The notes below the pieces were generated by a model that had not been told where the DNA came from, did no database searches, and saw nothing but the letters and a program-made list of their open reading frames with translations. The translations under genes were made by a program, and so were the position numbers. Shown here one piece after another: positions 44,565-54,456 of a DNA stretch of 64,000 bases (position 1 is its first letter; each line of letters begins with the position of its first letter). Source of the DNA: Candidatus Geothermocultor quzhuomuensis (GTDB lineage Bacteria > Actinomycetota > Aquicultoria > Geothermocultorales > Geothermocultoraceae); contig JACVJC010000002.1 of assembly GCA_015711795.1 (NCBI GenBank), forward strand, positions 1 through 64,000, in the 5' to 3' direction.

Positions 44565-45092
44565 ATGCAAGACCGCGAGGGTTCTCTTCTTTCTTTTTTA
44601 AGAGAGTTGCCATTTTTGATAATTTTAGCTGTTGTAATTGCTTGGTTTGTTAAATCCTTTATTTTTCAGCCTTTTTATATTCCTTCAGGCTCAATGGAGC
44701 CAACCCTTTTACCGCAAGATAGAGTGATTGTTAATAAGTTTATTTATCGTTTTCGACCTCCTCAAAAAGGTGATATTGTTGTTTTTGTCCCTCCAAATGA
44801 TTTAAAGAGAGATTATATTAAAAGAGTTGTTGCGGTGGGCGGAGAAACACTTGAAATTATTGAAAATGAAGTTTATATTAACGGGAAAAAAATAGTTGAG
44901 CCTTATCGGATTAATTCTTCTGACTTTTCCCACTATGGACCAATCAAAGTGCCCAAAAATTGTGTCTTTGTCATGGGGGATAATCGCCCTAATAGTTTAG
45001 ATAGTCGAGTTTTTGGTCCTTTAAAAACCTCACAAATTTTAGGAAAAGCAATAGCCGTTTATTGGCCACCCTGGCGAATTAAAATACTTTAA
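44565..45092 (+). CDS. lepB: Signal peptidase I
   Basis: Membrane serine protease removing signal peptides. One N-terminal membrane helix (about 14-33), catalytic Ser43 in PSGSMEPTL, catalytic Lys86 in RDYIKRVVAVGGE, and the MGDNRPNSLDSR box. 175 residues, a typical Gram-positive SipS-type size. The ATG follows AGGAGA. It pairs with rplS, 22 nt upstream. Confidence 0.96.
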   Translation: MQDREGSLLSFLRELPFLIILAVVIAWFVKSFIFQPFYIPSGSMEPTLLPQDRVIVNKFIYRFRPPQKGDIVVFVPPNDLKRDYIKRVVAVGGETLEIIENEVYINGKKIVEPYRINSSDFSHYGPIKVPKNCVFVMGDNRPNSLDSRVFGPLKTSQILGKAIAVYWPPWRIKIL

Positions 45093-45150
45093 TTTACTTG
45101 TTTTATAGCTAGCAAGTTTAGTTCTAACTTAATAACTTTTTGGAGGCAAA

Positions 45151-46152
45151 GTGGCAAAGAGGCATGCTGGTATTGTTGGTTTAGGAACATATCTTCCTTC
45201 TCGAATTTTAACAAATTTTGATTTAGAAAAGATGGTTTCCACTTCCAACCAGTGGATTTTGGAAAGAACAGGAATCGCGGAAAGAAGAATTGTCGATAAA
45301 GAAACAACTTCAGATTTAGCAGCTAAAGCTGGGCTTAGAGCTTTAAATGATGCTAAAGTTAAAAATAAAGTTAGGAAAAAAGATGTTGATTTAGTTATTG
45401 TTGCTACTGCTTCTCCTGATATGATTTTTCCATCAACTGCCTGTTTAGCTCAGGAAAAATTGGGTCTTAAAAATGTTCCTGCTTTTGATATTTTGGCTGC
45501 TTGTTCAGGCTTTAGTTATGGTTTAGTCATTGCTGAAAGCCTTATTAGCTCGGGTATTTATCGAACAATTCTTCTTATTGGAGCTGAAGCAATTTCTCGC
45601 TTTGTTGATTGGCAGGATCGCAGTACCTGTATTCTTTTTGGAGATGGGGCTGGCGCTGTTGTTATGCAGGAAACTGAGGAGGGCTATGGAGTTCTTTCTT
45701 CTTACTTAGCAGCTGATGGCGGAGGAAAGGATTTGTTAAAAATTCCAGCTGGTGGTGCTTTTAAACCAGCTTCTTTTGATACAGTTGAAAGAAGGCTTCA
45801 TTATATCAAGATGAATGGTCGAGAGGTTTTTAAGTTTGCTGTTCAGTCAATATTTGATGCTTCTGTTAAGGCTTTAGAATTAGCTGGACTGAAAGTCTCT
45901 GATATTGATTTTTTCATTCCTCATCAGGCAAATAAAAGAATCATTGACTCAGTGGCTAAAAAGCTCAAAATTGATTCAAAAAAGATTATTTGCAATATTT
46001 ATAATTATGGAAACACCTCAACAGCTTCAATTCCTTTAGCTTTGGAGGAGATTTATCGCTCAGGTAAACTTCAAAGAGGGGATTTTATTTTAACCGTTAG
46101 CTTTGGAGGGGGTTTGGTTTGGGGAGCCAATGTTATAAGGTGGAGTTACTAG
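45151..46152 (+). CDS. fabH: Beta-ketoacyl-ACP synthase III
   Basis: FabH condenses an acyl-CoA primer with malonyl-ACP to start fatty acid synthesis. The catalytic triad is Cys118 (AACSGF), His (PHQANKRI) and Asn (NYGNTSTASI). Length is 333. GTG start after TGGAGG. It opens the fab cluster, but the next three genes are an acyl-CoA dehydrogenase and ETF subunits rather than fabD. Confidence 0.96.
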   Translation: MAKRHAGIVGLGTYLPSRILTNFDLEKMVSTSNQWILERTGIAERRIVDKETTSDLAAKAGLRALNDAKVKNKVRKKDVDLVIVATASPDMIFPSTACLAQEKLGLKNVPAFDILAACSGFSYGLVIAESLISSGIYRTILLIGAEAISRFVDWQDRSTCILFGDGAGAVVMQETEEGYGVLSSYLAADGGGKDLLKIPAGGAFKPASFDTVERRLHYIKMNGREVFKFAVQSIFDASVKALELAGLKVSDIDFFIPHQANKRIIDSVAKKLKIDSKKIICNIYNYGNTSTASIPLALEEIYRSGKLQRGDFILTVSFGGGLVWGANVIRWSY

Positions 46153-46173
46153 TGAGAAGTGAAAGGAGAGGGG

Positions 46174-47331
46174 ATGAACTATTTTTTGACTGAAGAACAG
46201 GAAATGATTAAAAACTTAGCCCGAAAAATTACAGACGAGAAAGTCATCCCAATTAGGCAGGAACTAGATGAAAAAGAAGAATTTCCTTGGGAAGTATTAA
46301 AAGTTCTCAGCCAATCGGATTTGATGGGTTTATTTATACCTCCTGAATATGGAGGTTTTGGTTTTGGTTGTTTTGAGATGTGTCTGGTCATTGAAGAACT
46401 AAGTCGTGGATGTGGAGGAGTAGCTGTAACTTTTGCTGCCAATGCTCTTGGCGCTTATCCTATTTTCTTGTTCGGAAACGAAGAGCAAAAAAAGAAATAT
46501 TTACCTGATGTTGCTCGAGGGAAAAAGATTTGTGCCTTTGGCTTAACCGAAGCAGAAGCAGGAAGTGATGCAGCTGCCATTAGAACTTCAGCGATTAAGC
46601 AAGGGAACGAGTACATCCTTAATGGAACAAAACAATGGATTACCAATGGTGGAGAAGCAGATATTTATACTGTCATTGCTTTAACTGACAAATCGAAAGG
46701 CATACGGGGAGCAAGTGCTTTTATTCTTGAGAAAGGCATGGATGGTTTTTCTTTTGGCAAGAAAGAGAAGAAAATGGGCATAAGATGTTCGGCAACGAGA
46801 GAACTAGTTTTTGAAGATTGTCGAGTTCCTCAAGAAAATCTAATTGGACGAGAAGGAATGGGATTTTTAATTGCAATGAAAACCTTAGATATGACCCGTC
46901 CAGGCATTGGAGCTCAAAGTGTTGGTATTGCTCAAGGGGCTTTTGAAGAAGCCCTTAAATATTCTCGAGAGCGAAAACAATTTGGGCAATCTATCTCATC
47001 TTTCCAAGCCATTCAGCATATGTTAGCAGATATGGCAACTCAAATTGAGGCAGCCCGTGCCCTGGTCTATGCAGTAGCTCGATTCATTGATTCCGGAGCT
47101 AAAGAGTTTTCTCGAGAATCAGCGATGGCAAAACTTTTTGCTTCCGATATAGCAATGAATGTTACCACTAATGCAGTTCAGATAATGGGAGGTTATGGCT
47201 ATATGCGTGATTATCCTGTTGAGAAAATGATGAGAGACGCTAAGATTACTCAAATTTATGAAGGAACTAATCAAATTCAAAGGAATATTATTGCTTTAAG
47301 TTTAATCAAAGAAGCTAGCTCTTGGAGATAA
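46174..47331 (+). CDS. Acyl-CoA dehydrogenase
   Basis: FAD flavoprotein of about 385 residues. N-terminal helical domain MNYFLTEEQEMIKNLARK, FGLTEAEAGSDAA flavin-contact signature, and the C-terminal MMRDAKITQIYEGTNQIQRNII with the catalytic-region Glu. I start at ATG 46174, after AAAGGAGAGGGG. It is followed directly by etfB and etfA, so electrons likely pass to that ETF. Short-chain (butyryl-CoA-type) specificity is likely but unproven. It may work as dehydrogenase or, with a bifurcating ETF, as enoyl-CoA reductase. Confidence 0.93.
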   Translation: MNYFLTEEQEMIKNLARKITDEKVIPIRQELDEKEEFPWEVLKVLSQSDLMGLFIPPEYGGFGFGCFEMCLVIEELSRGCGGVAVTFAANALGAYPIFLFGNEEQKKKYLPDVARGKKICAFGLTEAEAGSDAAAIRTSAIKQGNEYILNGTKQWITNGGEADIYTVIALTDKSKGIRGASAFILEKGMDGFSFGKKEKKMGIRCSATRELVFEDCRVPQENLIGREGMGFLIAMKTLDMTRPGIGAQSVGIAQGAFEEALKYSRERKQFGQSISSFQAIQHMLADMATQIEAARALVYAVARFIDSGAKEFSRESAMAKLFASDIAMNVTTNAVQIMGGYGYMRDYPVEKMMRDAKITQIYEGTNQIQRNIIALSLIKEASSWR

Positions 47332-47335
47332 TTCA

Positions 47336-48121
47336 GTGGAGATAATTGTTTGTATAAAGCAAGTTCCTGAATCAACCGAGGTCAAGATTAACCCCCAAAC
47401 CAAAACTTTAGTTCGGGAAAGTGTTAAAGGGATTATTAATCCCTTTGATATGTACGCTATTGAGGAAGCTTTAAGACTAAAGGAGAAGTTGGGGGGGAAG
47501 GTGACTGCTTTAAGTATGGGTCCACCTCAAGCTGAAGAATCTTTAAGAGAAGCAATTTCACTCGGTGTTGATGAGGCTATTCTCTTAAGTGATAAAAGTT
47601 TTGCTGGTGCTGATACATTAGCTACTGCTTATACTTTAGCCCAGGCAATTAAAAGAATTTCTCAATTTGACTTGATAATTTGTGGTAAACAAACTATGGA
47701 TGGCGATACAGCTCAAGTTGGACCAAGTTTAGCTGAAAAACTTGGTATTCCTCATGTTGCTTATGTGAGGAAAATTAATGAGGTTAAAACGGATTCAATT
47801 ATCTTAGAGCAGATGGTTGAGGAAGGTTATCGGCGTATCAAGATGAGCCTACCTGGTCTAATTACGGTGGTTAAGGAAATAAATGAGCCAAGATTACCTT
47901 CCCTTCGCGGAAAAATGAGGGCTAAAAGCGTTGAGATTTTAATTTGGGGTGTTAATGATTTTAATATTGAGAAGGAAAAGGTTGGACTTGAAGGTTCTCC
48001 AACTCAAGTCATTAAGATTTTTGCTCCTCAGAGGAGGAAGAAGGGCGAAATTCTCCAAGGTGACATTGATAGTCAGGTTGAACAGTTGGTTAATAAGTTA
48101 AAAGAGAGTAGGGTCATTTAA
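47336..48121 (+). CDS. etfB: Electron transfer flavoprotein beta subunit
   Basis: A 261-residue EtfB: IVCIKQVPESTEVKINPQT at the start, NPFDMYAIEEALRLKE, CGKQTMDGDTAQVGPSLAE, and the family stretch VVKEINEPRLPSLRGKMRAK. GTG start 4 nt after the dehydrogenase. It forms a heterodimer with EtfA, whose GTG abuts its stop. I cannot decide from sequence alone whether the ETF is bifurcating. Confidence 0.95.
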   Translation: MEIIVCIKQVPESTEVKINPQTKTLVRESVKGIINPFDMYAIEEALRLKEKLGGKVTALSMGPPQAEESLREAISLGVDEAILLSDKSFAGADTLATAYTLAQAIKRISQFDLIICGKQTMDGDTAQVGPSLAEKLGIPHVAYVRKINEVKTDSIILEQMVEEGYRRIKMSLPGLITVVKEINEPRLPSLRGKMRAKSVEILIWGVNDFNIEKEKVGLEGSPTQVIKIFAPQRRKKGEILQGDIDSQVEQLVNKLKESRVI

Positions 48122-49318
48122 GTGAAAACTTTGGATATTTGGGTGATTGAAGAGAAGTGTAACGGTTGTCAGCTTTGTTTTAAAGCTTGTCCTTACAATG
48201 CTATAGAGATAATTAAAAAAAAGGCTGTCATAAAAAAAGAAAATTGTAATTTATGTGGTGCTTGTGTTAATGCCTGTCGTTTTGAAGCAATCTTTATAGC
48301 TTGCAAGGTTCCGTTAGAACCCGTAGTGGGTTATGAGGGAATTTGGGTCTTTGTTGAACAAAAGAATGGGAAGTTAGCTCCAGTTGTTTATGAGATTATT
48401 GGAGAAGGGAGGAGATTAGCTCAAAAGCTAGGAGCATCTCTTTCAGCTGTTCTTTTAGGAAGTAAGCTGGAACACCTTGTGGATGAACTAAAGTTTTATC
48501 ATTTAGACCGGATTTACCTGGTAGATGACCCGGCTCTTAGTGTTTTTATGGATGAACCTTACTCCTTTGTTCTTTCCAATCTTATTAAGAAATATAAACC
48601 AGAGATTTTTTTAGGGGGGGCTACTTCAATTGGTCGCTCTTTAATCCCGAGGGTTGCTTCCATTCTTGAAACTGGTTTGACCGCTGATTGCACTTCCTTA
48701 GATGTTGATGTGGCTAAAAGACTTTTATTACAAACTCGCCCCGCCTTTGGTGGCAATATAATGGCAACGATTATTTGCCCTGAAAAACGCCCACAGATGG
48801 CAACGGTTCGACCTCATGTAATGAAAAGAGCAGCTAAAAGTTCTGAGGGCAAATGTGAAATCATAAAAGAAAAATTTGCTATCCCTCCCTTTAAGACACA
48901 TTATCTTGATTTTATCGAGGACATAATGGAAAATGTTAAGCTGGAAGACGCTGATATTATTGTTTCAGGCGGGAGAGGTTTAGGGAAAGCTGAAAACTTT
49001 ATCATTCTTCAAGAGTTAGCCGATGTTTTAGGGGCAGCTATTGGTGCTTCCCGAGCAGCCGTTGACGCAGGATGGATATCTTACTCACATCAAATAGGCC
49101 AAACAGGAAAAACCGTCAGTCCCAAGGTGTATATTGCCTGTGGCATTTCTGGGGCTATTCAACATTTAGCTGGGATGCAGACCTCAGAAATCATTATTGC
49201 GATTAATAAAGACCCAGATGCCCCCATTTTTCAAAGTGCTACTTATGGAATTGTTGGTGACTTGTTTGAAATTATTCCCAAACTTACTAAGAAACTTAAA
49301 GAAATTTTAGGGAATTAA
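48122..49318 (+). CDS. etfA: EtfA with N-terminal 2[4Fe-4S] ferredoxin domain
   Basis: A 398-residue EtfA. The first ~60 residues hold two ferredoxin cluster motifs: Cys13-16-19-23 (CNGCQLCFKACP) and Cys42-45-48-52 (CNLCGACVNAC). The ETF alpha domain follows, with the FAD-binding VSGGRGLGKAENF and GQTGKTVSPKVYIACGISGA (split at residue 335). A ferredoxin extension on EtfA is known from anaerobic systems such as the caffeyl-CoA reductase ETF of Acetobacterium. This favours a low-potential electron route. Confidence 0.94.
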   Translation: MKTLDIWVIEEKCNGCQLCFKACPYNAIEIIKKKAVIKKENCNLCGACVNACRFEAIFIACKVPLEPVVGYEGIWVFVEQKNGKLAPVVYEIIGEGRRLAQKLGASLSAVLLGSKLEHLVDELKFYHLDRIYLVDDPALSVFMDEPYSFVLSNLIKKYKPEIFLGGATSIGRSLIPRVASILETGLTADCTSLDVDVAKRLLLQTRPAFGGNIMATIICPEKRPQMATVRPHVMKRAAKSSEGKCEIIKEKFAIPPFKTHYLDFIEDIMENVKLEDADIIVSGGRGLGKAENFIILQELADVLGAAIGASRAAVDAGWISYSHQIGQTGKTVSPKVYIACGISGAIQHLAGMQTSEIIIAINKDPDAPIFQSATYGIVGDLFEIIPKLTKKLKEILGN

Positions 49319-49336
49319 AAGGGAGCTTGTTAAAGA

Positions 49337-50272
49337 GTGAGGAAAATTGCCTTTCTCTTCCCAGGTCAAGGTTCGCAGTATGTCGGCATGGGTCTATCTT
49401 TTTATCAGAACTTCTCTTTAGCCCAAGAAATTTTTGAGCGATCAGAAAAAATTTTAAAATGGGAAATAAAAAAAATTTGTTTTGAAGGACCACTTGAAGA
49501 ACTTTCTCAAACATACTACTCCCAGTTAGCCATCTTTATCGTTGATTACATTGCTTATCTTCTAATTAGTCAAAAAGGATTAAAGGCAAGTTTCTTAGCT
49601 GGTCATAGTCTTGGAGAATATGTTGCAGTTGTAGCATCTGGAGCTTTAAGTTTTGAGGAAGGCTTAAAGTTGGTTAATGAGAGAGCAAAGCTTATGGACG
49701 AAGCATCAAGAGAGATTTCAGGAGGAATGGTTGCTGTTCTTGGGCTTCAAACTGATAAGGTTGAAAAAATAGTTAAAAAGCACGGAGTCCAAATTGCTAA
49801 TTACAATTGCCCTGGCCAAGTAGTTGTTTCAGGAAAAGAAGAAAACCTCCAAAAATTTTCCCAAGAGATAAAAGGAGCTGGAGCTAGGAAAGTGGTAAGG
49901 CTTATGGTCAGCGGGCCTTTTCATTCAAAATATATGAAAAAAACTTCGGAGAAATTTAAATTGATTTTAAATAAAGTCAAATTTCAAGATAGTCAAATAC
50001 CAATCATTTCAAATTTTTCCGCTAAAAAGGTTTACAGAAGCGAGGAAATTAGAGAAAATTTAGCCAATCAATTAGCAGGTTCGGTGCTTTGGCAAGATTC
50101 GATGGAATTGATTTTGAAGGAAGGAGCTTCAATTTTTATCGAGCTTGGTCCGGGTAAGGTTCTTTCTCGGATAATTAGGAGGATAGCTCAAGATATTTTA
50201 GTCTTTAATGTCGAGAATAAAGATTCACTAATTATCTTGGAGGATTCTTTGAAAGGAATTGGTGAAATTTAA
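49337..50272 (+). CDS. fabD: Malonyl-CoA-ACP transacylase
   Basis: FabD loads malonyl groups onto ACP. FLFPGQGSQYVGMG at the N-terminus, catalytic Ser91 in AGHSLGEY and His in GPFHSKYM. 311 residues. GTG start. Its TAA overlaps the fabG ATG by one base (TAATG), a tight coupling normal for fabD-fabG. Confidence 0.95.
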   Translation: MRKIAFLFPGQGSQYVGMGLSFYQNFSLAQEIFERSEKILKWEIKKICFEGPLEELSQTYYSQLAIFIVDYIAYLLISQKGLKASFLAGHSLGEYVAVVASGALSFEEGLKLVNERAKLMDEASREISGGMVAVLGLQTDKVEKIVKKHGVQIANYNCPGQVVVSGKEENLQKFSQEIKGAGARKVVRLMVSGPFHSKYMKKTSEKFKLILNKVKFQDSQIPIISNFSAKKVYRSEEIRENLANQLAGSVLWQDSMELILKEGASIFIELGPGKVLSRIIRRIAQDILVFNVENKDSLIILEDSLKGIGEI

Positions 50273-51018
50273 TGGACTTAAAAGGTAAATCAGCTATTGT
50301 TACTGGTGGTTCTAGGGGAATTGGACGAGCAATTTGCCTTAAGTTAGCTAAATTGGGTGCCGATGTCGCTATCAACTATTATCCTGGTTTAAAGGAGGAA
50401 GCAGAGGAACTTAAAAAAGAGATAGAAAAGATTGGTTCTAGAGGATACCCAATTGAAGCTGATATATCCAAAATGGATGAAGCAAAAAAGTTAATTGAGC
50501 AAGCTGTTGCCACGATGGGGAAAGTAGATATTTTAGTCAATAATGCAGGAATTACTAGAGATAGTTTAATTTTAAGAATGAGTGAGGATGATTGGGAGAG
50601 TGTCCTAGCAGTTAATTTAAAAGGGGTTTTCAATTGTTCACAGGCTGTTGCTAAGTATATGGTTAAAGAAAGGAAAGGAGTTATAATAAATATTTCATCC
50701 GTAGTTGGTTTACGAGGCAATATTGGTCAGGCAAATTATGCAGCTTCAAAAGCTGGTGTCATTGGATTTACTAAGTCACTAGCCAAAGAGCTGGGCTCAA
50801 GAGGGATTAGAGTTAATGCGGTTGCTCCGGGATTTATCGAAACAGGTATGACTCAAGGATTCCCTCAAGAATATCGAGAGAAGATTTTAAAGCAAATACC
50901 ATTAGGCCGTTTTGGATTGCCTAAAGATGTTGCTTCTTTAGTAGCTTTCCTCGCTTCTGATGAGGCAAGTTATATTACTGGTGAAGTAATTTCAGTTAAC
51001 GGGGGAATTATACTTTAA
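50272..51018 (+). CDS. fabG: 3-oxoacyl-ACP reductase
   Basis: Short-chain dehydrogenase using NADPH to reduce beta-ketoacyl-ACP. NADP-binding TGGSRGIGRA (11-20), NNAG (90-93), catalytic Ser142/143, Tyr156 and Lys160 (YAASK), and VNAVAPGFIETGMT. The length of 248 is standard. GGTGAAATTTA precedes the ATG within fabD. Confidence 0.96.
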   Translation: MDLKGKSAIVTGGSRGIGRAICLKLAKLGADVAINYYPGLKEEAEELKKEIEKIGSRGYPIEADISKMDEAKKLIEQAVATMGKVDILVNNAGITRDSLILRMSEDDWESVLAVNLKGVFNCSQAVAKYMVKERKGVIINISSVVGLRGNIGQANYAASKAGVIGFTKSLAKELGSRGIRVNAVAPGFIETGMTQGFPQEYREKILKQIPLGRFGLPKDVASLVAFLASDEASYITGEVISVNGGIIL

Positions 51019-51063
51019 CTTACTTATTTTTAATTAAGTACGGGGGAAATGGGAGGTGATTAA

Positions 51064-51303
51064 ATGGACGAGCGAATTTTTGAAAAAGTTAAAAAGATTG
51101 TTTCTACCCAGTTAAGTGTGGCTGAAGATGAAGTAAAAAAAGATTCGTCTTTTGTTGATGATTTAGGGGCTGATTCTCTTGATCTTGTTGAATTAATTAT
51201 GGCTCTTGAGGAAGAATTTGCTATTCAAATCTCTGATGAAGAGGCTCAAGGGATTCGAACAGTTGGGGAAGCAGTCGATTTTATTGAACAAAAGATGGTA
51301 TAA
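51064..51303 (+). CDS. acpP: Acyl carrier protein
   Basis: A 79-residue acidic four-helix carrier. The phosphopantetheine attachment is Ser38 in [21 protein letters not shown] precedes the ATG. It lies between fabG and fabK as the carrier for the whole cluster. Confidence 0.97.
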   Translation: MDERIFEKVKKIVSTQLSVAEDEVKKDSSFVDDLGADSLDLVELIMALEEEFAIQISDEEAQGIRTVGEAVDFIEQKMV

Positions 51304-51326
51304 GTTACTGTAAAAGGAGTAAAGAT

Positions 51327-52313
51327 TTGAGCTTAATTCCTTTAAGAATTGGAAAACTAGAAGTTCCTTTGCCAATTATTCAAGGGGGAATGGCAGTAAG
51401 AATTTCTCTTTCACCACTGGCAGCAGCTGTAGCTAATGAAGGTGGGATAGGTTTAATTGGTGTTTCTGGCATGGATGTTCAAGAAATGGTTGAAGAAATT
51501 AGAAAAGCTAAGTGGCTTTCTCGAGGAGTTATAGGTATTAATGTTATGGTTGCGGTCTCTCAATTTTCTGAGCTAGTTAAGGCAGCCATTCGTGAAAAGA
51601 TTGACTTAATTGTCGCTGGAGCGGGTTTCTCTAGAGAGGCTTTTGGTTGGGCTAAGGAAGCAGGGATTCCTTTTATCCCAATTGTTTCTTCCTTAAAAGC
51701 AGCTTTACTAGCTGAAAGGTGTGGGGCTGATGCGGTTATTGTTGAGGGGAAAGAAGCAGGTGGCCATTTAGGAACAGAAAAATCCTTGTTTTCCATTTTA
51801 CCTGATATTATTAAAGCTCTTAAAATACCTGTAATAGCTGCTGGAGGCATTTTAAAAGGCAAGGATATTTGGCGAGCTCTTTCGGCAGGAGCTAAAGGAG
51901 TCCAAATTGGCACTCGATTTGCAGCGAGTTTTGAATCTAGTGCTCACAAAACTTGGAAAGAAACTTATCTCAAAGCTCGGCCAGAGGATATTGTCTTAAT
52001 TAATAGTCCAGTGGGCATGATTGGAAGAGCTATTCGAACCCTTTTTGTCGAGGAAATTTTAAAAGGGAAAGCGCCAAAGCCAATTAATTACAAAAGATGT
52101 GTCAAGTGTCTCAAATACTGTCAAAAAGATTATTGTATTATTGATGCTCTTACTCTTGCCCAACAAGGAGATATTGAGAGAGGGTTAGTTTTTTCAGGGG
52201 AGCGGGTTGGAGAAATAAATGAGATTTTGCCTGTTAAAAAAATAATTAAAAATCTTCTAGCTGAAGTTAAGATATATCAATCAGGGGTGAATGAGGTTTG
52301 TCAAGAAGGGTAG
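51327..52313 (+). CDS. fabK: Enoyl-ACP reductase II (FabK-type flavoprotein)
   Basis: FMN TIM-barrel of the FabK/nitronate monooxygenase family: [25 protein letters not shown] (split near residue 25), [19 protein letters not shown], and [11 protein letters not shown] with GVQIGTRF phosphate-binding loops. A C-terminal cysteine set, [13 protein letters not shown], may hold metal. Its place between acpP and fabF supports the last reductive step of FASII; no fabI is seen. TTG start after AAAGGAG. Confidence 0.88.
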   Translation: MSLIPLRIGKLEVPLPIIQGGMAVRISLSPLAAAVANEGGIGLIGVSGMDVQEMVEEIRKAKWLSRGVIGINVMVAVSQFSELVKAAIREKIDLIVAGAGFSREAFGWAKEAGIPFIPIVSSLKAALLAERCGADAVIVEGKEAGGHLGTEKSLFSILPDIIKALKIPVIAAGGILKGKDIWRALSAGAKGVQIGTRFAASFESSAHKTWKETYLKARPEDIVLINSPVGMIGRAIRTLFVEEILKGKAPKPINYKRCVKCLKYCQKDYCIIDALTLAQQGDIERGLVFSGERVGEINEILPVKKIIKNLLAEVKIYQSGVNEVCQEG

Positions 52314-53536
52314 TGGTTACTGGCTTAGGTCCGATTTCACCTAATGGGATAGGGAAAGAATCATTTTGGCACGCGCTTATTAATGGTTATTCGGGAATTG
52401 ATAAGATTTCATTTTTTGATACTTCTGATTACCCCTCTCAGATCGCTGGTGAAGTCAGAGATTTTAATCCTCTTGATTTTCTTGATGCTAAGGAATGCAA
52501 AAGACTAGACCGATTTAGTCATTTTGCTCTTGCTGCAACCAAATTAGCTCTTGAAGATGCTAATTTAAAAATTGATGCCAGTAACGCTGAAAGAGTAGGA
52601 GTAATTGTTGGTTCAGGCATAGGGGGCCTTTTTACATTAGAAAAGGAACATCAAATTTTATTGGAGAAAGGACCGAGAAGGGTAAGCCCCTTTTTGATTC
52701 CTATGATGATTGCTAATATGGCAGCGGGCAACATAGCTATTTATAGTGGGGCAAAGGGGCCAAATAGTTGTGTTGTAACTGCTTGTGCAACTAGTACCCA
52801 CGCAATTGGAGAGGCCTTTGAGTTAATTAAAAGAGGGGCAGCGGAAGTTTGCATCACTGGTGGAGCAGAGGCACCTATTACTCCTTTAAGCTTAGCCGGC
52901 TTTTGTGCTCTTCGAGCTCTTTCAACTCGTAATGAGGAGCCTCAAAAAGCTAGTCGTCCTTTTGATGCTAAAAGGGATGGGTTTGTTATCAGCGAAGGAG
53001 CAGGAATTTTAGTTTTAGAAGAGATGAACGCAGCTCTCAAGAGAGGGGCTCATATTTATTGTGAAATTGTTGGTTATGGGATGAGCGGAGATGCTTATCA
53101 TATTACAGCCCCTGACCCTGAAGGTAAAGGAGCTGCTCGAGCCATGCAAAATGCTTTAAATGAAGCCAACATCGAGGCTTCATTAGTAAATTACATTAAT
53201 GCCCATGGAACTTCTACTCCCTACAATGACGAGTTTGAAACTTTAGCCATTAAAAATGTCTTCGGCTCACACGCTTACAACCTCATTGTTTCTTCAACAA
53301 AATCTATGACTGGTCATCTACTAGGAGCAGCTGGAGGGCTAGAGGCAATAATTTGCTCTCTTGTAATTGAGAGAAGTGTTATCCCTCCAACCATAAATTA
53401 TGAATTCCCTGACCCCCTTTGCGATTTAAATTATGCTCCCAATAAAGCGATTAATAGGGAAGTTAAGGTGGCTTTGTCGAACTCTCTCGGATTCGGTGGT
53501 CATAATGCCACCCTTTGCTTTAAAAAGTTTGAGTAG
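52298..53536 (+). CDS. fabF: 3-oxoacyl-ACP synthase II
   Basis: FabF elongates acyl-ACP. The Cys-His-His active site is Cys163 (TACATSTHA), His in [11 protein letters not shown] and His in [14 protein letters not shown]. 412 residues. The TTG start lies 16 nt inside fabK, with AGGGGTGA upstream. Its stop abuts the rnc ATG. Confidence 0.96.
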   Translation: MSRRVVVTGLGPISPNGIGKESFWHALINGYSGIDKISFFDTSDYPSQIAGEVRDFNPLDFLDAKECKRLDRFSHFALAATKLALEDANLKIDASNAERVGVIVGSGIGGLFTLEKEHQILLEKGPRRVSPFLIPMMIANMAAGNIAIYSGAKGPNSCVVTACATSTHAIGEAFELIKRGAAEVCITGGAEAPITPLSLAGFCALRALSTRNEEPQKASRPFDAKRDGFVISEGAGILVLEEMNAALKRGAHIYCEIVGYGMSGDAYHITAPDPEGKGAARAMQNALNEANIEASLVNYINAHGTSTPYNDEFETLAIKNVFGSHAYNLIVSSTKSMTGHLLGAAGGLEAIICSLVIERSVIPPTINYEFPDPLCDLNYAPNKAINREVKVALSNSLGFGGHNATLCFKKFE

Positions 53537-54232
53537 ATGGAAGAGTTTCTAAACCACTTAAAAAAAGCAGAAAAAAGAATCGGAGTTAAATTTAAGGATA
53601 AATTTTTTCTTTTCCAAGCTTTAGTCCACAATTCTTTTGCTTTTGAGAGGAATATCTCTTCATCATTTCAAAAATTAGAATTTTTAGGAGATGCTGTTTT
53701 AAACCTTGTGGTTGCGGAATTTGTTTTTTTTCGCTTTCCCCATTATGACGAGGGAAAATTAGCTAAAATGAGAGCGAAATTAGTTAATAAGGTAGTTCTC
53801 TCCGAGGTGGCTTTTAAGATTGGGCTTGATGAGCTGATTCTTCTCGGGAAAGGGGCTAAAGGAGATGAAAGAGGAAAAATAAGTTCAATTTTTTCCGATT
53901 CAGTTGAAGCTTTAATTGGAGCTATCTTCTTAGACCAGGGGCTAGCTAAAGCTAAAAACTTTATTTTAACTTATTTTCAAGATTTTCTCTTTGGGAAGGA
54001 AAGAGTTGAAGAGGATTACAAGACTGAGCTCCAGGAGCTCTCTATAAAGAAATTAGGTGCTTTGCCAGTTTACAATCTTGTAGAAGAGGAGGGTCCTGTT
54101 CATTCGCGTATTTTTACAACAGAGGTCAAAATTAAAAGGAAAAAGTATGGAGTGGGAAAAGGGATGAGTAAAAAAACTTCTGAACAGCAAGCAGCCAAAG
54201 AAGCTTTAAAAAAACTAAGAGAAATGAAATAA
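53537..54232 (+). CDS. rnc: Ribonuclease III
   Basis: Double-stranded RNA endonuclease for rRNA precursors. Signature KLEFLGDAVLNLVVAE (about 46-61), a second acidic cluster FSDSVEALIGAIFLDQG, and a C-terminal dsRBD (about 155-228) ending KKTSEQQAAKEALKKL. 231 residues. The ATG directly follows the fabF stop without its own ribosome-binding site, so it depends on coupling. The next gene, after 391 nt, is smc, as in many Gram-positive bacteria. Confidence 0.95.
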   Translation: MEEFLNHLKKAEKRIGVKFKDKFFLFQALVHNSFAFERNISSSFQKLEFLGDAVLNLVVAEFVFFRFPHYDEGKLAKMRAKLVNKVVLSEVAFKIGLDELILLGKGAKGDERGKISSIFSDSVEALIGAIFLDQGLAKAKNFILTYFQDFLFGKERVEEDYKTELQELSIKKLGALPVYNLVEEEGPVHSRIFTTEVKIKRKKYGVGKGMSKKTSEQQAAKEALKKLREMK

Positions 54233-54456
54233 ATCTTCAAGAGAGAGGTTTGGATTTTGCATAAAAAGCCCTATTAATTTTGGGTTTTGAATAATTAATG
54301 TTTATTTGGCTTTAGTTTTGGTAAACTTGTTACCCTTTTAGCTTTAAATTTAGTGATTATTTCACTTTGCTAAGTCTATTAAATGAATAATTAATGAATA
54401 TAATTCCCTTTATTGATTAAAAATTCTAAGATACTGGAAATGTTTAAAAAATAGTA
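54233..54456. other. Upstream part of the rnc-smc spacer
   Basis: AT-rich DNA without an ORF. A weak hairpin lies at 54264-54288 and may end the fab-rnc transcript. The rest shows no recognised element. Downstream (54457-54593) lie a strong promoter, a short RNA with terminator, and the smc promoter. Confidence 0.55.
54264..54288 (+). terminator. Weak candidate terminator after rnc
   Basis: AAAAGCCC (54264-54271) can pair with GGGTTTT (54282-54288) with one G-U pair. The T-run is short and lies within the stem, so efficiency is doubtful. Confidence 0.3.

Noticed and set aside
50379..50720. Minus-strand ORF of 113 codons opposite fabG
   Set aside because: Entirely within the conserved fabG gene; composition is what the antisense frame of such a gene gives.
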